64,000 bases of DNA from Burkholderia sp. Ac-20365 (GCF_017104715.1 NZ_JAAGPI010000035.1:1-64000); one strand, 5' to 3'. Shown: positions 7,951 to 17,088, counted from the first letter of the stretch. Notes: a model not told the origin generated them from the sequence alone. A program made the numbers and translations.

Positions 7951-8692
7951 CTTTCAGCCCTCCCGGACGCTGGTCTTTAAGGCCTTCCGGAATGCCCGGA
8001 AAGCGGATGCCGCTCATCGATTCAAGCTCATGCACGGACTTCACCTCGTAGCGGTCAGTCGCGACGTTGTCGACGACGATCGCAAACGCGAGCTTCTTCG
8101 ACGGCACGTAGACGACCTTGAACAACTGCGTCGGCACGAATACGCGCGTTGGTCCAATGGTCTGCAATTGCGAGCCGGAGAACATCGGGCCCGTGACAAC
8201 ATACGTGTCGTCGTACTTCACGGTCAGCTTGCGCACGGCCGTTTCGATGTGCGACCACAGGCGCTGGTTGTTCACGCGATTCTGCGGGACGATGTTCGCG
8301 AGCGAGAACGATTGTGCCATCGCGTCGGGATTCCATCGGTTGCCGGCGGGGCTCATATGACCGCGGTCGAAGCCGCTGCGCTTGTAGTCGGCGAGCGTCG
8401 CGCCTTCACCGTCGGGCAGCCGCGTGTCCTCGAAGAACTTGTTGGTGCGCACCATGTCTTTCGCGGCTTCGATATGGTCGCGCGTCAGATGCTCGGCGGA
8501 CCACAGCGGACCATGCGTGATGCCTGAATGCAGAACAGCGAAATCCGAATAGCACAGCATGCGCGACTTCGGTGTCATTTTCGCGTTCGTGAGCACGGGC
8601 CACTGGGCGTTGGGCGTGAAATCCGTGCACGACGTTGCCGCCGATACATGGCTCGCGGCCATGATAAGCAGGCTGACTAACCACTTCTTCAT
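7943..8692 (-). CDS. Secreted DNA/RNA non-specific endonuclease (NUC1 family)
   Basis: A 249-residue beta-beta-alpha-metal endonuclease. Residues 1-18 form a signal peptide ending at VSAA. The catalytic DRGH motif (Asp109-His112, in FDRGHMSPAGN) gives the general-base His, and NNQRLWSHIE downstream supplies the Asn metal ligand and a conserved Glu. This family degrades single- and double-stranded DNA and RNA in the periplasm or outside the cell with Mg2+. Two Cys near residues 22 and 47 could form a disulfide. The start at MKKWLVS gives a normal signal peptide. It shares a transcription unit with the small downstream gene. Confidence 0.9.
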   Translation of the reverse strand: MKKWLVSLLIMAASHVSAATSCTDFTPNAQWPVLTNAKMTPKSRMLCYSDFAVLHSGITHGPLWSAEHLTRDHIEAAKDMVRTNKFFEDTRLPDGEGATLADYKRSGFDRGHMSPAGNRWNPDAMAQSFSLANIVPQNRVNNQRLWSHIETAVRKLTVKYDDTYVVTGPMFSGSQLQTIGPTRVFVPTQLFKVVYVPSKKLAFAIVVDNVATDRYEVKSVHELESMSGIRFPGIPEGLKDQRPGGLKGV

Positions 8693-8906
8693 AGATGGGA
8701 AATGCGAATGAGGGGGCCGCAAGTATAGCCGTGCGACCTATGCACAATGCAAGGGCTTACATGCCGTTACGCGGTGGTGCTGCGAGGAATGGCAAAAGCG
8801 TCACGACGCATTGCCGCAGGGCAAGTTCTACGCGAATGGGGATTGCCGTGAAGAAGGCCCGCGCGCGCCAGGGGATGAGCGACGCGGGCTCGAATACGAA
8901 GCAGGC

Positions 8907-9266
8907 TTAGCGTCCGAACACGCTGTGTTCGGCATTGACGGGCAGGCGGTCGACGGCCTGAAGGCGCCAGTAGCCGCTCATCGGCGAGTGCGTCCGGTCC
9001 GACGACCACGCCGCGCTACCTTGTACCGAACTGACCCGCTGCCGTCCGTCCACGTGCAGGCCATTCAGGGTGCATAAAGGTGCATCCGCGCTCGGTGCGC
9101 AGAGCTGGGTGACGCCGTTGGCGTCATAAAGTTCGCCCCATGGGGGCAGGTCGATCCCATCGTGTGCTTCTCTCGACCAGCGACGTTCGTCGGTGTCGAG
9201 CCATAGCACGGCGTAATCGTGATTGACGGTGGGGTCCGAACCGTTGATCAGTATCGTCAGCCGCAT
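8907..9266 (-). CDS. Conserved hypothetical protein
   Basis: A 119-residue cytoplasmic protein I do not recognise. It begins MRLTILINGSDPTVNHDYAV and contains several Trp residues and two Cys. There is no signal peptide or transmembrane stretch. The start is preceded on the minus strand by a purine-rich GGGGGAT sequence that can serve as ribosome binding site. It lies alone between the nuclease gene and the divergent rubrerythrin gene. Antisense frames show no family features. Confidence 0.6.
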   Translation of the reverse strand: MRLTILINGSDPTVNHDYAVLWLDTDERRWSREAHDGIDLPPWGELYDANGVTQLCAPSADAPLCTLNGLHVDGRQRVSSVQGSAAWSSDRTHSPMSGYWRLQAVDRLPVNAEHSVFGR

Positions 9267-9483
9267 GCAGAAATCCCCCGGTGAAAGTTGAATGTGTGCG
9301 CTTCCTCAGTCTACTGCGGGCTGACCGTTATGCAAGGCAAACAGCTATCGGCTGGATTGAAAAACCCAATTGGGAACGCATCACCGAAATCCTAGATTTA
9401 AGGCACGGCTCAGGTGCGCGCGTCTGGCCGGTCGTTGCCTATAGAAACGCGCTCCCACATACAGGCTTTGGATGGAGGCTCAG
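9267..9483. other. Divergent upstream region of rubrerythrin
   Basis: 217 bp between a minus-strand hypothetical gene and rubrerythrin. It is less GC-rich than its surroundings around 9340-9400 (AAAAACCCAATTGGGAAC, CCTAGATTTAAGG). The rubrerythrin promoter is probably here, but no confident -35/-10 pair is seen. Confidence 0.35.
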
Positions 9484-9906
9484 ATGTCGCAACTCAAGGG
9501 TTCGAAGACGGAGGAGAATCTGAAGGCCGCATTTGCGGGTGAATCACAGGCCAATCGCCGCTATCTGTACTTTGCAGCGAAGGCCGATGTCGAGGGACAG
9601 AACGACGTCGCGGCGCTATTCCGTTCGACAGCCGAAGGCGAAACGGGCCACGCGCACGGTCACCTCGAGTATCTGGAAGTCTCGGGCGATCCGGCGACGG
9701 GGCTGCCATTCGGTTCATCGCGCCTGAACCTGCAGGCGGCCATTGCGGGTGAAACGCACGAATACACCGACATGTATCCCGGCATGGCGAAGACGGCACG
9801 TGAAGAAGGCTTCGACGAAATCGCGAACTGGTTCGAAACGCTGGCAAAGGCGGAGCGCAGTCACGCGAATAGGTACACGAAGGCGCTCGAAGCACTGGTC
9901 GACTGA
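9484..9906 (+). CDS. Rubrerythrin, ferritin-like diiron domain only
   Basis: A 140-residue four-helix diiron protein. The iron ligands are readable: Glu20, Glu53 with His56 (ExxH), Glu90/Glu93 and Glu124 with His127 (ExxH). Classical rubrerythrins reduce hydrogen peroxide with electrons from a C-terminal rubredoxin domain. That domain and its CxxC pairs are missing here, so an external electron donor is needed. The start is set by GGAGG five bases before ATG; an upstream in-frame ATG at 9472 overlaps this ribosome site and is rejected. The following Fe-S protein and DUF3501 genes form a recurrent trio with this short rubrerythrin, so the Fe-S protein is a plausible electron partner. Confidence 0.92.
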   Translation: MSQLKGSKTEENLKAAFAGESQANRRYLYFAAKADVEGQNDVAALFRSTAEGETGHAHGHLEYLEVSGDPATGLPFGSSRLNLQAAIAGETHEYTDMYPGMAKTAREEGFDEIANWFETLAKAERSHANRYTKALEALVD

Positions 9907-9913
9907 GTTGTAC

Positions 9914-9935
9914 GCACCGGAGGTCTGGCCGGTGC
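9914..9935 (+). terminator. Small hairpin after rubrerythrin
   Basis: GCACCGG at 9914-9920 pairs with CCGGTGC at 9929-9935 around an 8-nt loop, eight bases after the rubrerythrin stop. There is no T run, so it may be an attenuating or mRNA-stabilising hairpin rather than a full terminator. Confidence 0.4.
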
Positions 9936-10121
9936 ATGGTGTCGGTTCCGTCTGCTGCAGGCTTGGCATGCAGACGGAACGCGACATTGCGAAATAAGCG
10001 CGAGACGAAGCGAGACGATCGCGATTTCGTGCACCGCATGCGAACAAAACAACGAACGCGCATTCGATAACGAAGCGCATAAAATCCCCCACAGCCCTGC
10101 ATGGGCCAGGAGACTGAAGCC

Positions 10122-11459
10122 ATGCCTCAAAAGGAAGGCAGTCTCGAAGCGCCGATTCGCCATCCGCTCGACTGGCAATCGGACGCGTTCTACGATCAGA
10201 ATGCGATCGACGAAGAATTGACGCGCGTGTTCGACATCTGCGCAGGTTGCAGGCGTTGCGTGTCGCTATGCGGCGCGTTTCCCGCGCTGTTCGATCTCGT
10301 CGATGAAACGGACACCGGCGAGGCGCACGAGGTCGACAAGAAGAAATTCGGCGCCGTGGTCGACCAATGCTATCTGTGCGACCTGTGCTACATGACGAAA
10401 TGCCCCTACGTGCCGCCGCATCAATGGAACGTCGATTTTCCGCATCTGATGCTGCGCGCGAAGGCGGCCGCATTCAAACGCGGCGAAGTGCAGTTGCGCG
10501 ACAAGTTTCTGTCGAATACCGATGCGCTCGGCACGTTCGCCGGTATTCCGATCGTCACGCAGACGGTCAACGCGGTGAATCACACGAAGGCGGCGCGCGG
10601 TCTGATGGAAAACGCGCTGGGCGTCGACAAGGACGCATGGCTTCCCGACTTCGCAACGCGCAAGTTTCGCAGTGCCGCGAAGAAATCGCCGCAAGTGCAG
10701 ACGAAGGACGGCGAGCGCACGCCCGGCAAGGTCGCGATCTACGCAACCTGCTACGTGAATTTCAACGAGCCCGGCATCGGTCACGATCTGCTCGCTGTGC
10801 TCGCGCACAACGAGATTCCGTACGAACTCGTATCCAGCGAGGCATGCTGCGGCATGCCGCTGCTCGAGCAAGGCAATCTGCAAGGCGTCGCCGCGAAGAA
10901 AGAGAAGAACATGCCGGTGCTCGCGCGTTATGCGCGCGAAGGCTACGCGATCATCGGCGCGATTCCGAGTTGCGTGCTGATGTACAAGCACGAGCTACCG
11001 CTGATGTTCCCCGGCGACGCCGACGTGCGCGCGGTGAGTGAAGCGTTCTGGGATCCGTTCGAGTACTTCGTATCGCGTCATCGCGATGGTCTGCTCAAGA
11101 CCGACTTCAAAACGCCGCTCGGCAAGGTCTCGTATCACGTGCCGTGTCATGCGCGGGTGCAGAACATTGGACGCAAGACGTCGGAGACGTTCGCGCTCGT
11201 GCCCGATACGCAGGTAACGGTAGTTGAAAGATGCTCTGGTCACGCAGGCACCTTCGGCGTGAAGAAAGAATTTCACGCGATGGCGATGAAGATCGGCACG
11301 CCCGTTTTCAAGGCGATGGCGCAGCCGCAACCCGATTTCATTTCGTCCGATTGCCAGCTTGCCGGTCATCACATCGAACAGGGATTCGACGAAAACAGCT
11401 TGCCGAAAGCGCAACTCGCGCATCCGCTGACATTGCTGCGCAAGGCCTACGGCCTTTGA
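10122..11459 (+). CDS. Fe-S / CCG-domain oxidoreductase (GlpC/HdrB-like)
   Basis: A 445-residue cytoplasmic redox protein. The N-terminal part has two ferredoxin-like cluster motifs, ICAGCRRCVSLC and QCYLCDLCYMTKCP. The C-terminal half has two CCG-type domains: the first is intact (SSEACCGMPLLEQG), the second reads ERCSGHAGTFG, with Ser where HdrB-type domains have the second Cys. It resembles the C subunit of anaerobic glycerol-3-phosphate dehydrogenase and the heterodisulfide reductase family, but no flavoprotein partner is nearby. The start at MPQKEGS has AGGAGAC upstream. It lies between rubrerythrin and DUF3501, which suggests it passes electrons to rubrerythrin in peroxide or oxygen defence. 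That role is inferred. Confidence 0.85.
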   Translation: MPQKEGSLEAPIRHPLDWQSDAFYDQNAIDEELTRVFDICAGCRRCVSLCGAFPALFDLVDETDTGEAHEVDKKKFGAVVDQCYLCDLCYMTKCPYVPPHQWNVDFPHLMLRAKAAAFKRGEVQLRDKFLSNTDALGTFAGIPIVTQTVNAVNHTKAARGLMENALGVDKDAWLPDFATRKFRSAAKKSPQVQTKDGERTPGKVAIYATCYVNFNEPGIGHDLLAVLAHNEIPYELVSSEACCGMPLLEQGNLQGVAAKKEKNMPVLARYAREGYAIIGAIPSCVLMYKHELPLMFPGDADVRAVSEAFWDPFEYFVSRHRDGLLKTDFKTPLGKVSYHVPCHARVQNIGRKTSETFALVPDTQVTVVERCSGHAGTFGVKKEFHAMAMKIGTPVFKAMAQPQPDFISSDCQLAGHHIEQGFDENSLPKAQLAHPLTLLRKAYGL

Positions 11460-11481
11460 TCTTCACTCTGCGAGGAAAACG

Positions 11482-12063
11482 ATGAGCATCGCGAGGAACT
11501 CCCTGTTGTCGCTCGAAAACTATGCGAAGCAGCGCAAGACGATGCGCGAGCAGGTGATCGAGCACAAGAAGAACCGCATCGTGCGGCTGGGCAACCACCT
11601 GACGTTCCTGTTCGAAGACGAACTGACGATCCGCTATCAGATCCAGGAGATGCTGCACATCGAAAAGATCTTCGACGAAGACGGCATACAGGGCGAACTC
11701 GAAGCGTATCTGCCGCTCGTGCCCGACGGCAGCAACTTCAAGGCGACGATGCAGATCGAGTATGTCAACGAAGTCGAGCGGCGCGCGGCGCTTGCGCGCC
11801 TGATCGGCATCGAGGACAGCGTGTTCATGAAGGTGGACGGCGAAGAACCCGTCTACGCGATCGCCGACGAAGACCTCGAACGCGAGAACAACGAGAAGAC
11901 CTCAGCCGTGCATTTCGTGCGCTTCGAACTGACGCCTGCCATGAAAGCGCGTCTGCGTGACGGCGCCGCGTTGCAGATCGGCTGCGATCATCCTGGGTAT
12001 CCCGTCGAATTGCAGCCGGTTGCGGACGACGTGCGCCGCTCGCTCGTGAAAGACCTGAATTAA
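11482..12063 (+). CDS. DUF3501 family protein
   Basis: A 193-residue soluble protein of the DUF3501 family, whose function is unknown. The conserved opening is LLSLENYAKQRKTMREQVIEHKKNRIVRLG, and NHLTFLFEDELTIRYQIQEML is the family core. One conserved Cys-His appears late (IGCDHPGYP). There is no membrane segment. It starts 22 bp after the Fe-S protein, with AGGAAAA as ribosome site, so the two are one transcription unit. DUF3501 genes repeatedly occur with the rubrerythrin and CCG protein seen here. Its stop overlaps the convergent GNAT stop by 4 bp. Confidence 0.88.
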   Translation: MSIARNSLLSLENYAKQRKTMREQVIEHKKNRIVRLGNHLTFLFEDELTIRYQIQEMLHIEKIFDEDGIQGELEAYLPLVPDGSNFKATMQIEYVNEVERRAALARLIGIEDSVFMKVDGEEPVYAIADEDLERENNEKTSAVHFVRFELTPAMKARLRDGAALQIGCDHPGYPVELQPVADDVRRSLVKDLN

Positions 12064-12524
12064 AGCGGCTTTCGATACACGACGAAGCCGGACAGATCCG
12101 CGACCTTGTCGTAAAGCTGCATCGCCGTTTTGTTTGTCTCGTGCGTGAGCCAGTACACGCGCTCGGCGTGCGCGGCCTTTGCGGCTGCATAGACGGCTTC
12201 GATCAACGCGCGGCCTACGCCTTTGCCGCGCTCCGAATCGAGCGTGAACAGGTCGTGCAGATAGCAGGTCGGCCCCGCCATCAGCGTGCTGCGGTGGTAC
12301 AGGTAATGCACGAGGCCGACCAGCGTGCCGTCGGCGCGCTCGGCGACCATCGCGTGCATCGGCTCCAGTCCGTCGAAGAAACGCGCCCACGTGAGCTGCG
12401 TGATTTCGCGCGGCAGCGCCGTGTCATCGAAGCGGCCATAGAAACGGTTATAGCCGTCCCACAACGGCAGCCAGGCTTCGTAATCGGCGGGAACGACGGG
12501 GCGGATCTTCACAGCTTGCGTCAC
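12060..12524 (-). CDS. GNAT family N-acetyltransferase
   Basis: A 154-residue GNAT acetyltransferase, transferring acetyl from acetyl-CoA to an amine. The fold is clear: KIRPVVPADYEAWLPLWDGYN at the N terminus, then YLHDLFTLDSERGKGVGRALIEAVY, which contains the acetyl-CoA pyrophosphate loop (RGKGVG), and NKTAMQLYDKVA near the end. The start is a GTG (VTQAVKIRP) with GAAAGGAGCG upstream. The frame continues 74 codons further, into the divergent MocR promoter and gene, and that part has no GNAT features. It is divergent from the MocR regulator, which may control it. The substrate is unknown. Confidence 0.82.
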   Translation of the reverse strand: MTQAVKIRPVVPADYEAWLPLWDGYNRFYGRFDDTALPREITQLTWARFFDGLEPMHAMVAERADGTLVGLVHYLYHRSTLMAGPTCYLHDLFTLDSERGKGVGRALIEAVYAAAKAAHAERVYWLTHETNKTAMQLYDKVADLSGFVVYRKPL

Positions 12525-12626
12525 GGGTAGCGCTCCTTTCTTATAGCGACGGGTATTGTCGAAGCATAGGGTTTCTGTGGCACCATTGTTAGCTCCACGT
12601 CGAATGCAAAATCTGGAGCCACGCAA

Positions 12627-14090
12627 TTGGACTACGGGCTGTTGATGTCGAGCTTCGCGAGCCAGGCGCCCGGCCGCAAGCTCACGCAGCAAAGTTTGCT
12701 TTACGAAAGCCTGCGTCATGCCATTCTGAACGGCGATATTCGCCACGGCAGTCAGCTAGTGCCGACGCGCGCGCTCGCCGAGCAACTGGGTATCGCGCGC
12801 AACTCGGTGCTGTACGCGTATGAACGGCTTGCCGAAGAGGGTTTTATCGCGGCGAGCAGGCATGGGTCGGTTGTCAGTTGTGTTGCGACGCCAGCCGCTG
12901 ATGCGCAAGCCGCCGCCGTTCCGCCCGTCAGCCGTCTGGCGCAGCGTGTTGCAGGCTTGCCGCGTGATCGCGGCACGCGTGGCATTCCTTCGCCGTTTCA
13001 GGCGGGCGTGCCGGCGCTGGACGAATTTCCCGTCGCGCAATGGCGTACGTCGATGGAACGCGCGTGGCGCGCCGTCGATACACGCGATCTCGGCTACGGC
13101 AATTACGCAGGCCACCCGTCGCTCAGGCGCGCGGTCGCGGAATACGTGCGCGTGTCGCGCGGTGTGCGTTGCACGGCCGAGCAGGTGTTCATCACGTCGG
13201 GCACGCACACGAGCCTCGACCTGTGCGCGCGCATGCTCGCCGATCCCGGCGACACCGCGTGGCTCGAGAACCCCGGCTATCAGGGCGCGCGCATCGCGTT
13301 CCAGGCTGCGGGCCTGAACATCGTGCCGATTCCCGTCGATGCTGCCGGACTCGCGCCCACGCTAGCGCACTGGCAACGCACGCCGCCGCGCCTTGTCTAC
13401 ATTACGCCGTCGCATCAGTATCCACTTGGCAGCGTGCTGAGCCTGGAGCGGCGCTGGTCGATCATCGACAATATCGTCGAGCGCGGTGCGTGGATCATCG
13501 AGGACGACTACGACAGCGAATTGCGCCACAGCGGCCCGCCGCTGCCGTCGGTGCAAGGCCTGCGCGATGCCGCGCCGGTCGTTTATCTCGGCACCTTCAG
13601 CAAGACGATGTTTCCGGCGCTGCGCATCGGTTTCATGATCGTACCGGCGAGCCTCGCGCCGGAGATCGGCAGCGTGATCGGCGAGATGTCGAGGCAAGGG
13701 CGCGTCGCGGACCAGATTGCGCTGGCGGATTTCATCGAGAGCGGCAAATACGCGCGGCATTTGCGGCGCATGCGCCGCATCTATCAGCAGCGGCGCGAAG
13801 CGATGGTCAGCGCGATCTACACGCATATGAACGATCTCGTGACGGTGTCGTCAGACGGTAGCGGTATGCATCTGACGATGCGCCTCGACGCGCCGCTGCT
13901 GGATCGCGATGTCAGCAATGCGCTGCGCGACCAACGCATTTCGGTCTCGCCGTTGAGCACGTATTGCCATCAGGGCGAAGGCGCGGAGCGCTATAACGGC
14001 TTCATGCTCGGTTATGCGGGTGTGCGCCCCGAGATGGCCGACAGGCTCGTTGGCGAACTCGGCGCGGCGATTCGGGTTCTGATGCGGTGA
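12627..14090 (+). CDS. MocR/PdxR-type GntR regulator with aminotransferase domain
   Basis: A 487-residue regulator. Residues about 15-80 form a GntR winged helix-turn-helix (LYESLRHAILNGDI, LVPTRALAEQLGIARNSVLYAYERL). Residues 115-480 form a fold-type I aminotransferase domain that binds PLP; the lysine is in LGTFSKTMFPALRIGF, with IIEDDYDSEL supplying the PLP-ring Asp. MocR proteins sense PLP or amino compounds and often control neighbouring genes. The start is TTG with CTGGAGCC upstream; the first internal ATG is six codons later. It is divergent from the GNAT gene at 12524, and the 102-bp gap must hold both promoters. Confidence 0.9.
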   Translation: MDYGLLMSSFASQAPGRKLTQQSLLYESLRHAILNGDIRHGSQLVPTRALAEQLGIARNSVLYAYERLAEEGFIAASRHGSVVSCVATPAADAQAAAVPPVSRLAQRVAGLPRDRGTRGIPSPFQAGVPALDEFPVAQWRTSMERAWRAVDTRDLGYGNYAGHPSLRRAVAEYVRVSRGVRCTAEQVFITSGTHTSLDLCARMLADPGDTAWLENPGYQGARIAFQAAGLNIVPIPVDAAGLAPTLAHWQRTPPRLVYITPSHQYPLGSVLSLERRWSIIDNIVERGAWIIEDDYDSELRHSGPPLPSVQGLRDAAPVVYLGTFSKTMFPALRIGFMIVPASLAPEIGSVIGEMSRQGRVADQIALADFIESGKYARHLRRMRRIYQQRREAMVSAIYTHMNDLVTVSSDGSGMHLTMRLDAPLLDRDVSNALRDQRISVSPLSTYCHQGEGAERYNGFMLGYAGVRPEMADRLVGELGAAIRVLMR

Positions 14091-14127
14091 CGCGCGGCAG
14101 ATCACAAGCAAACAAGGGAGAAACACA

Positions 14128-14664
14128 ATGAACCAGAACGAAGCACTCGGCGTTTTCGACGGCACGCAGGTCGTGCGTTTCGAACGTCTGCTTCCCGGCC
14201 CGATTGAACGCGTGTGGGCCTATCTGACCGAGTCCGACAGGCGCAGCCAGTGGCTTGCATCGGGCGCGCTGCCGGTGCAGTCCGGTGGCGACTTCATGAT
14301 GCGCTTCGATCACTCGTTACTGTCCGCCGCGCCTGAGCTTCCGCCAGAGCCGTATCGGCAGTACGCTGGCGGGCATGACTCGCTGCATCGGCTGTTGCGC
14401 TTCGAGCCGCCGCATGTGCTCGCGTTCACGTGGGGCAGCATTCAGGACAATCTTTCGGAAGTGACCTTCGAGCTATCGGAAGCAGGCGAGCAGGTGAAGC
14501 TCGTGCTCACGCATCGCAATCTGTCGGGCCGCGACGAGCAACTCGATGTCGGCCCCGGCTGGCATAGCCATCTCGACGTGTTGCGCGAACGCCTGAACGG
14601 TACCGCGCCAGCATCGTTCTGGACGATGTTCGAAGGCATCAAGGCACGCTACGACGCGCTGTGA
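14128..14664 (+). CDS. SRPBCC (AHSA1-like) family protein
   Basis: A 178-residue START/Bet v1-like protein. The family opening FERLLPGPIERVWAYLTESDRRSQWLASG is clear, as is the C-terminal FWTMFEGIKARYDAL amphipathic helix. These proteins bind small hydrophobic ligands or help Hsp90-like chaperones; the individual function is not known. The ribosome site AAGGGAGAAA lies before the ATG. It follows the MocR gene by 37 bp and could be co-transcribed. It is similar in type to the SRPBCC gene at 24426 but not closely alike. Confidence 0.82.
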   Translation: MNQNEALGVFDGTQVVRFERLLPGPIERVWAYLTESDRRSQWLASGALPVQSGGDFMMRFDHSLLSAAPELPPEPYRQYAGGHDSLHRLLRFEPPHVLAFTWGSIQDNLSEVTFELSEAGEQVKLVLTHRNLSGRDEQLDVGPGWHSHLDVLRERLNGTAPASFWTMFEGIKARYDAL

Positions 14665-14737
14665 GCGTCGCCCGGCAAGGGTTTCCGTCATCGTGTACGA
14701 TCGCAAGCCATCGCGTGCACGTTGACGGAGACCAACA

Positions 14738-15826
14738 GTGTTTCGTTCGATTTTCACCCGCCTTGCGCTATTGAGCGCGTTCGCCTTTTCGCAGACCTTG
14801 CCTGCCGCGCACGCCGCCGACGCTTCAACCGATCCCACCGAACATGCGGCCGATTTCATCGCGCATGACTTTCATTTTTCCGACGGCACGATCTTTCCCG
14901 AACTGCGGATTCATTACGTGACGCTCGGCACGCCGAAGCGCGATGCGCACGGCGACATTACGAATGCCGTACTGCTGCTGCACGGCACGACGGGTACGGG
15001 CAAGGCGTTTCTCACGCCGCTGATGCGCAAGGAACTGTTCGCGACCGACGAGCCGCTCGACACGCAACGCTACTTCATCGTCATTCCCGATGGCCTCGGA
15101 CGCGGCGGCTCGAGCAAGCCGAGCGACGGCATGCGCACGAAGTTTCCGCACTACGGCTATGGCGATGTAGTCGAAGCGAATCACCGGCTGCTGGTCGAAG
15201 GGCTGAAGGTGCGGCATCTGAAGCTGGTGCTCGGCACATCGATGGGCGGCATGCAGACGTGGATGTGGGGCGAGCGCTATCCGGGCATGGCCGACGCGCT
15301 GATGCCGATCGCCAGCCAGCCGATCGCGATGGCGGGCCGCAACTGGCTGTGGCGGCAGATGATCGTCGGCGCGATCCGCAATGATCCGGGCTGGCAGGAC
15401 GGCAACTACACCGCGCCGCCCGTGCAATGGACGCGCGTGATGCCCATCTTCACGCTGATTACGGGCAACGCGGCGCGCATGCAGGAGCAGGCGCCCGACC
15501 GCGCGTCGGCGACGCGCCTGACGGAATCGCTTGTCGCCGATGCCGCGAAAACCGATCCGAACGACGTGCTGTACTGGTTCGAGTCGTCGTGGGATTACAA
15601 CCCGGAGCCGGATCTCGGCGCGATCCGCGGCCGGCTGTTTGCCGTCAATTTCGCCGACGATCTGATCAACGCCACCGATCTCAACGTGATGCAGCGGCTG
15701 ATCGGCAAGGTGCCGCAAGGGCGCTATGTCGAGATGCCGGAAACGGCGCAGTCGTATGGGCACCAGACGCTCGCGCATCCAGAAGTGTGGAAGCCGTATC
15801 TGATCCAGTTGATGAACGGCGGCTGA
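14738..15826 (+). CDS. Exported alpha/beta hydrolase, homoserine O-acetyltransferase-like
   Basis: A 362-residue alpha/beta hydrolase with a signal peptide (LALLSAFAFSQTLPAAHA, residues 9-26). It has the MetX layout: LRIHYVTLGTPKRD near the start, the nucleophile elbow LGTSMGGMQTW, an acid region VNFADDLIN and the late histidine in YGHQTLAHP. Cytoplasmic MetX acetylates homoserine, but export and the GTSMGG elbow argue for a hydrolase acting on esters or lactones in the periplasm. The start is GTG with GGAGACC upstream. It stands alone between the SRPBCC and DAHP synthase genes. Confidence 0.83.
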   Translation: MFRSIFTRLALLSAFAFSQTLPAAHAADASTDPTEHAADFIAHDFHFSDGTIFPELRIHYVTLGTPKRDAHGDITNAVLLLHGTTGTGKAFLTPLMRKELFATDEPLDTQRYFIVIPDGLGRGGSSKPSDGMRTKFPHYGYGDVVEANHRLLVEGLKVRHLKLVLGTSMGGMQTWMWGERYPGMADALMPIASQPIAMAGRNWLWRQMIVGAIRNDPGWQDGNYTAPPVQWTRVMPIFTLITGNAARMQEQAPDRASATRLTESLVADAAKTDPNDVLYWFESSWDYNPEPDLGAIRGRLFAVNFADDLINATDLNVMQRLIGKVPQGRYVEMPETAQSYGHQTLAHPEVWKPYLIQLMNGG

Positions 15827-15911
15827 CGCCCGCGCGGGAGGCCGGCTGCGCCGCCAGCGCGGCGAGTGCGATAATCGACGTTCGCCCCAAAATGCAGAGC
15901 TGGAGAATAAC

Positions 15912-17030
15912 GTGAGCCGCATCGACAACCCCACACGCGACCAGGAAGCCGGCGTCGCCGATTCCACTCAGGACACCACGCGCATCGACGACACGCGCAT
16001 CGGCGCGGTACGTCCGCTGATTTCGCCGGCGCTGCTGCTCGACGAACTGCCGTGCCCGCCAGGCGTGCAGACGCTGGTCGAGAAGAGCCGCGTCGAAATC
16101 GCCGATATCCTGCATGGTCGCGATGACCGGCTGGTTGTCGTCGTCGGCCCGTGTTCGATCCACGACCACGATCAGGCGATGGAATACGCGCACAAGCTGA
16201 AGACAGCCGCAGACGCGCTGCGCGACGATCTGATGATCGTGATGCGTGTGTACTTCGAGAAGCCGCGTACGACGGTCGGCTGGAAGGGCTATATCAACGA
16301 TCCGCGCCTGGATGGCAGCTTCCGGATCAACGAAGGCTTGCGGCGTGCGCGGGAACTGCTGCTCGAAATCAGCGGGCTCGGTCTGCCGACGGGCACGGAG
16401 TTTCTCGATCTGTTGAGCCCGCAGTACATCGCGGATCTGATCGCGTGGGGCGCGATCGGCGCGCGCACGACGGAAAGCCAGAGCCACCGGCAGCTTGCGT
16501 CGGGGCTGTCGTGTCCTATTGGCTTCAAGAACGGTACCGATGGCGGCGTGCAGATTGCAGCCGATGCGATCGTTGCGGCTGCTGCGAGCCACGCGTTCAT
16601 GGGAATGACGAAGATGGGCATGGCGGCGATCTTCGAGACGCGCGGCAACGACGATGCGCACGTTATCTTGCGTGGTGGCAAGAAGGGGCCGAACTACGAC
16701 GCGGCGGGCGTCGAGGAAGCATGCGCTGCGTTGCGCAAGGTCGGTTTGCGTGAGCAGGTGATGGTCGATTGCTCGCACGCGAACTCGAACAAGTCGCATG
16801 AGCGGCAGATCGAAGTCGCGCAGGATCTGGCCAATCAGCTGACGGGCGGTGAGAAGCGCATCGTCGGTGTGATGATCGAGAGCCATCTGGAAGCGGGGCG
16901 GCAGGATCTGAAGCCGGGTGTGCCGCTTGCTCGCGGAGTGTCGATTACCGATGCCTGCATTGGCTGGACTCAGACTGAGCCTGTGCTCGAGGTGCTTGCG
17001 CAGGCGGTTCGCGCGCGACGTGCAGGCTGA
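15912..17030 (+). CDS. 3-deoxy-7-phosphoheptulonate (DAHP) synthase, class I
   Basis: A 372-residue type I-alpha DAHP synthase (AroF/AroG/AroH family). It condenses phosphoenolpyruvate with erythrose 4-phosphate as the first shikimate step. Diagnostic motifs are VVVVGPCSIHD, YFEKPRTTVGWKG, the metal-binding DCSHANSNK and GARTTESQ(S)H. The N-terminal extension of about 35 residues before RPLISPALL resembles the regulatory segment of feedback-inhibited enzymes; which aromatic amino acid inhibits it cannot be told from sequence here. The start is GTG with TGGAGAAT upstream. A GATAAT at 15870-15875 is a possible -10 box. Confidence 0.93.
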   Translation: MSRIDNPTRDQEAGVADSTQDTTRIDDTRIGAVRPLISPALLLDELPCPPGVQTLVEKSRVEIADILHGRDDRLVVVVGPCSIHDHDQAMEYAHKLKTAADALRDDLMIVMRVYFEKPRTTVGWKGYINDPRLDGSFRINEGLRRARELLLEISGLGLPTGTEFLDLLSPQYIADLIAWGAIGARTTESQSHRQLASGLSCPIGFKNGTDGGVQIAADAIVAAAASHAFMGMTKMGMAAIFETRGNDDAHVILRGGKKGPNYDAAGVEEACAALRKVGLREQVMVDCSHANSNKSHERQIEVAQDLANQLTGGEKRIVGVMIESHLEAGRQDLKPGVPLARGVSITDACIGWTQTEPVLEVLAQAVRARRAG

Positions 17031-17088
17031 GGGCAGGGTTTGATGTTTGCTGGCTAGCGCCGTGTTGTTGTCCTGTGTCTGGAGGCTT

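Noticed and set aside
14825..16886. Two long minus-strand frames (about 380 and 400 codons)
   Set aside because: Antisense shadows of the MetX-like hydrolase and DAHP synthase genes in high-GC DNA.
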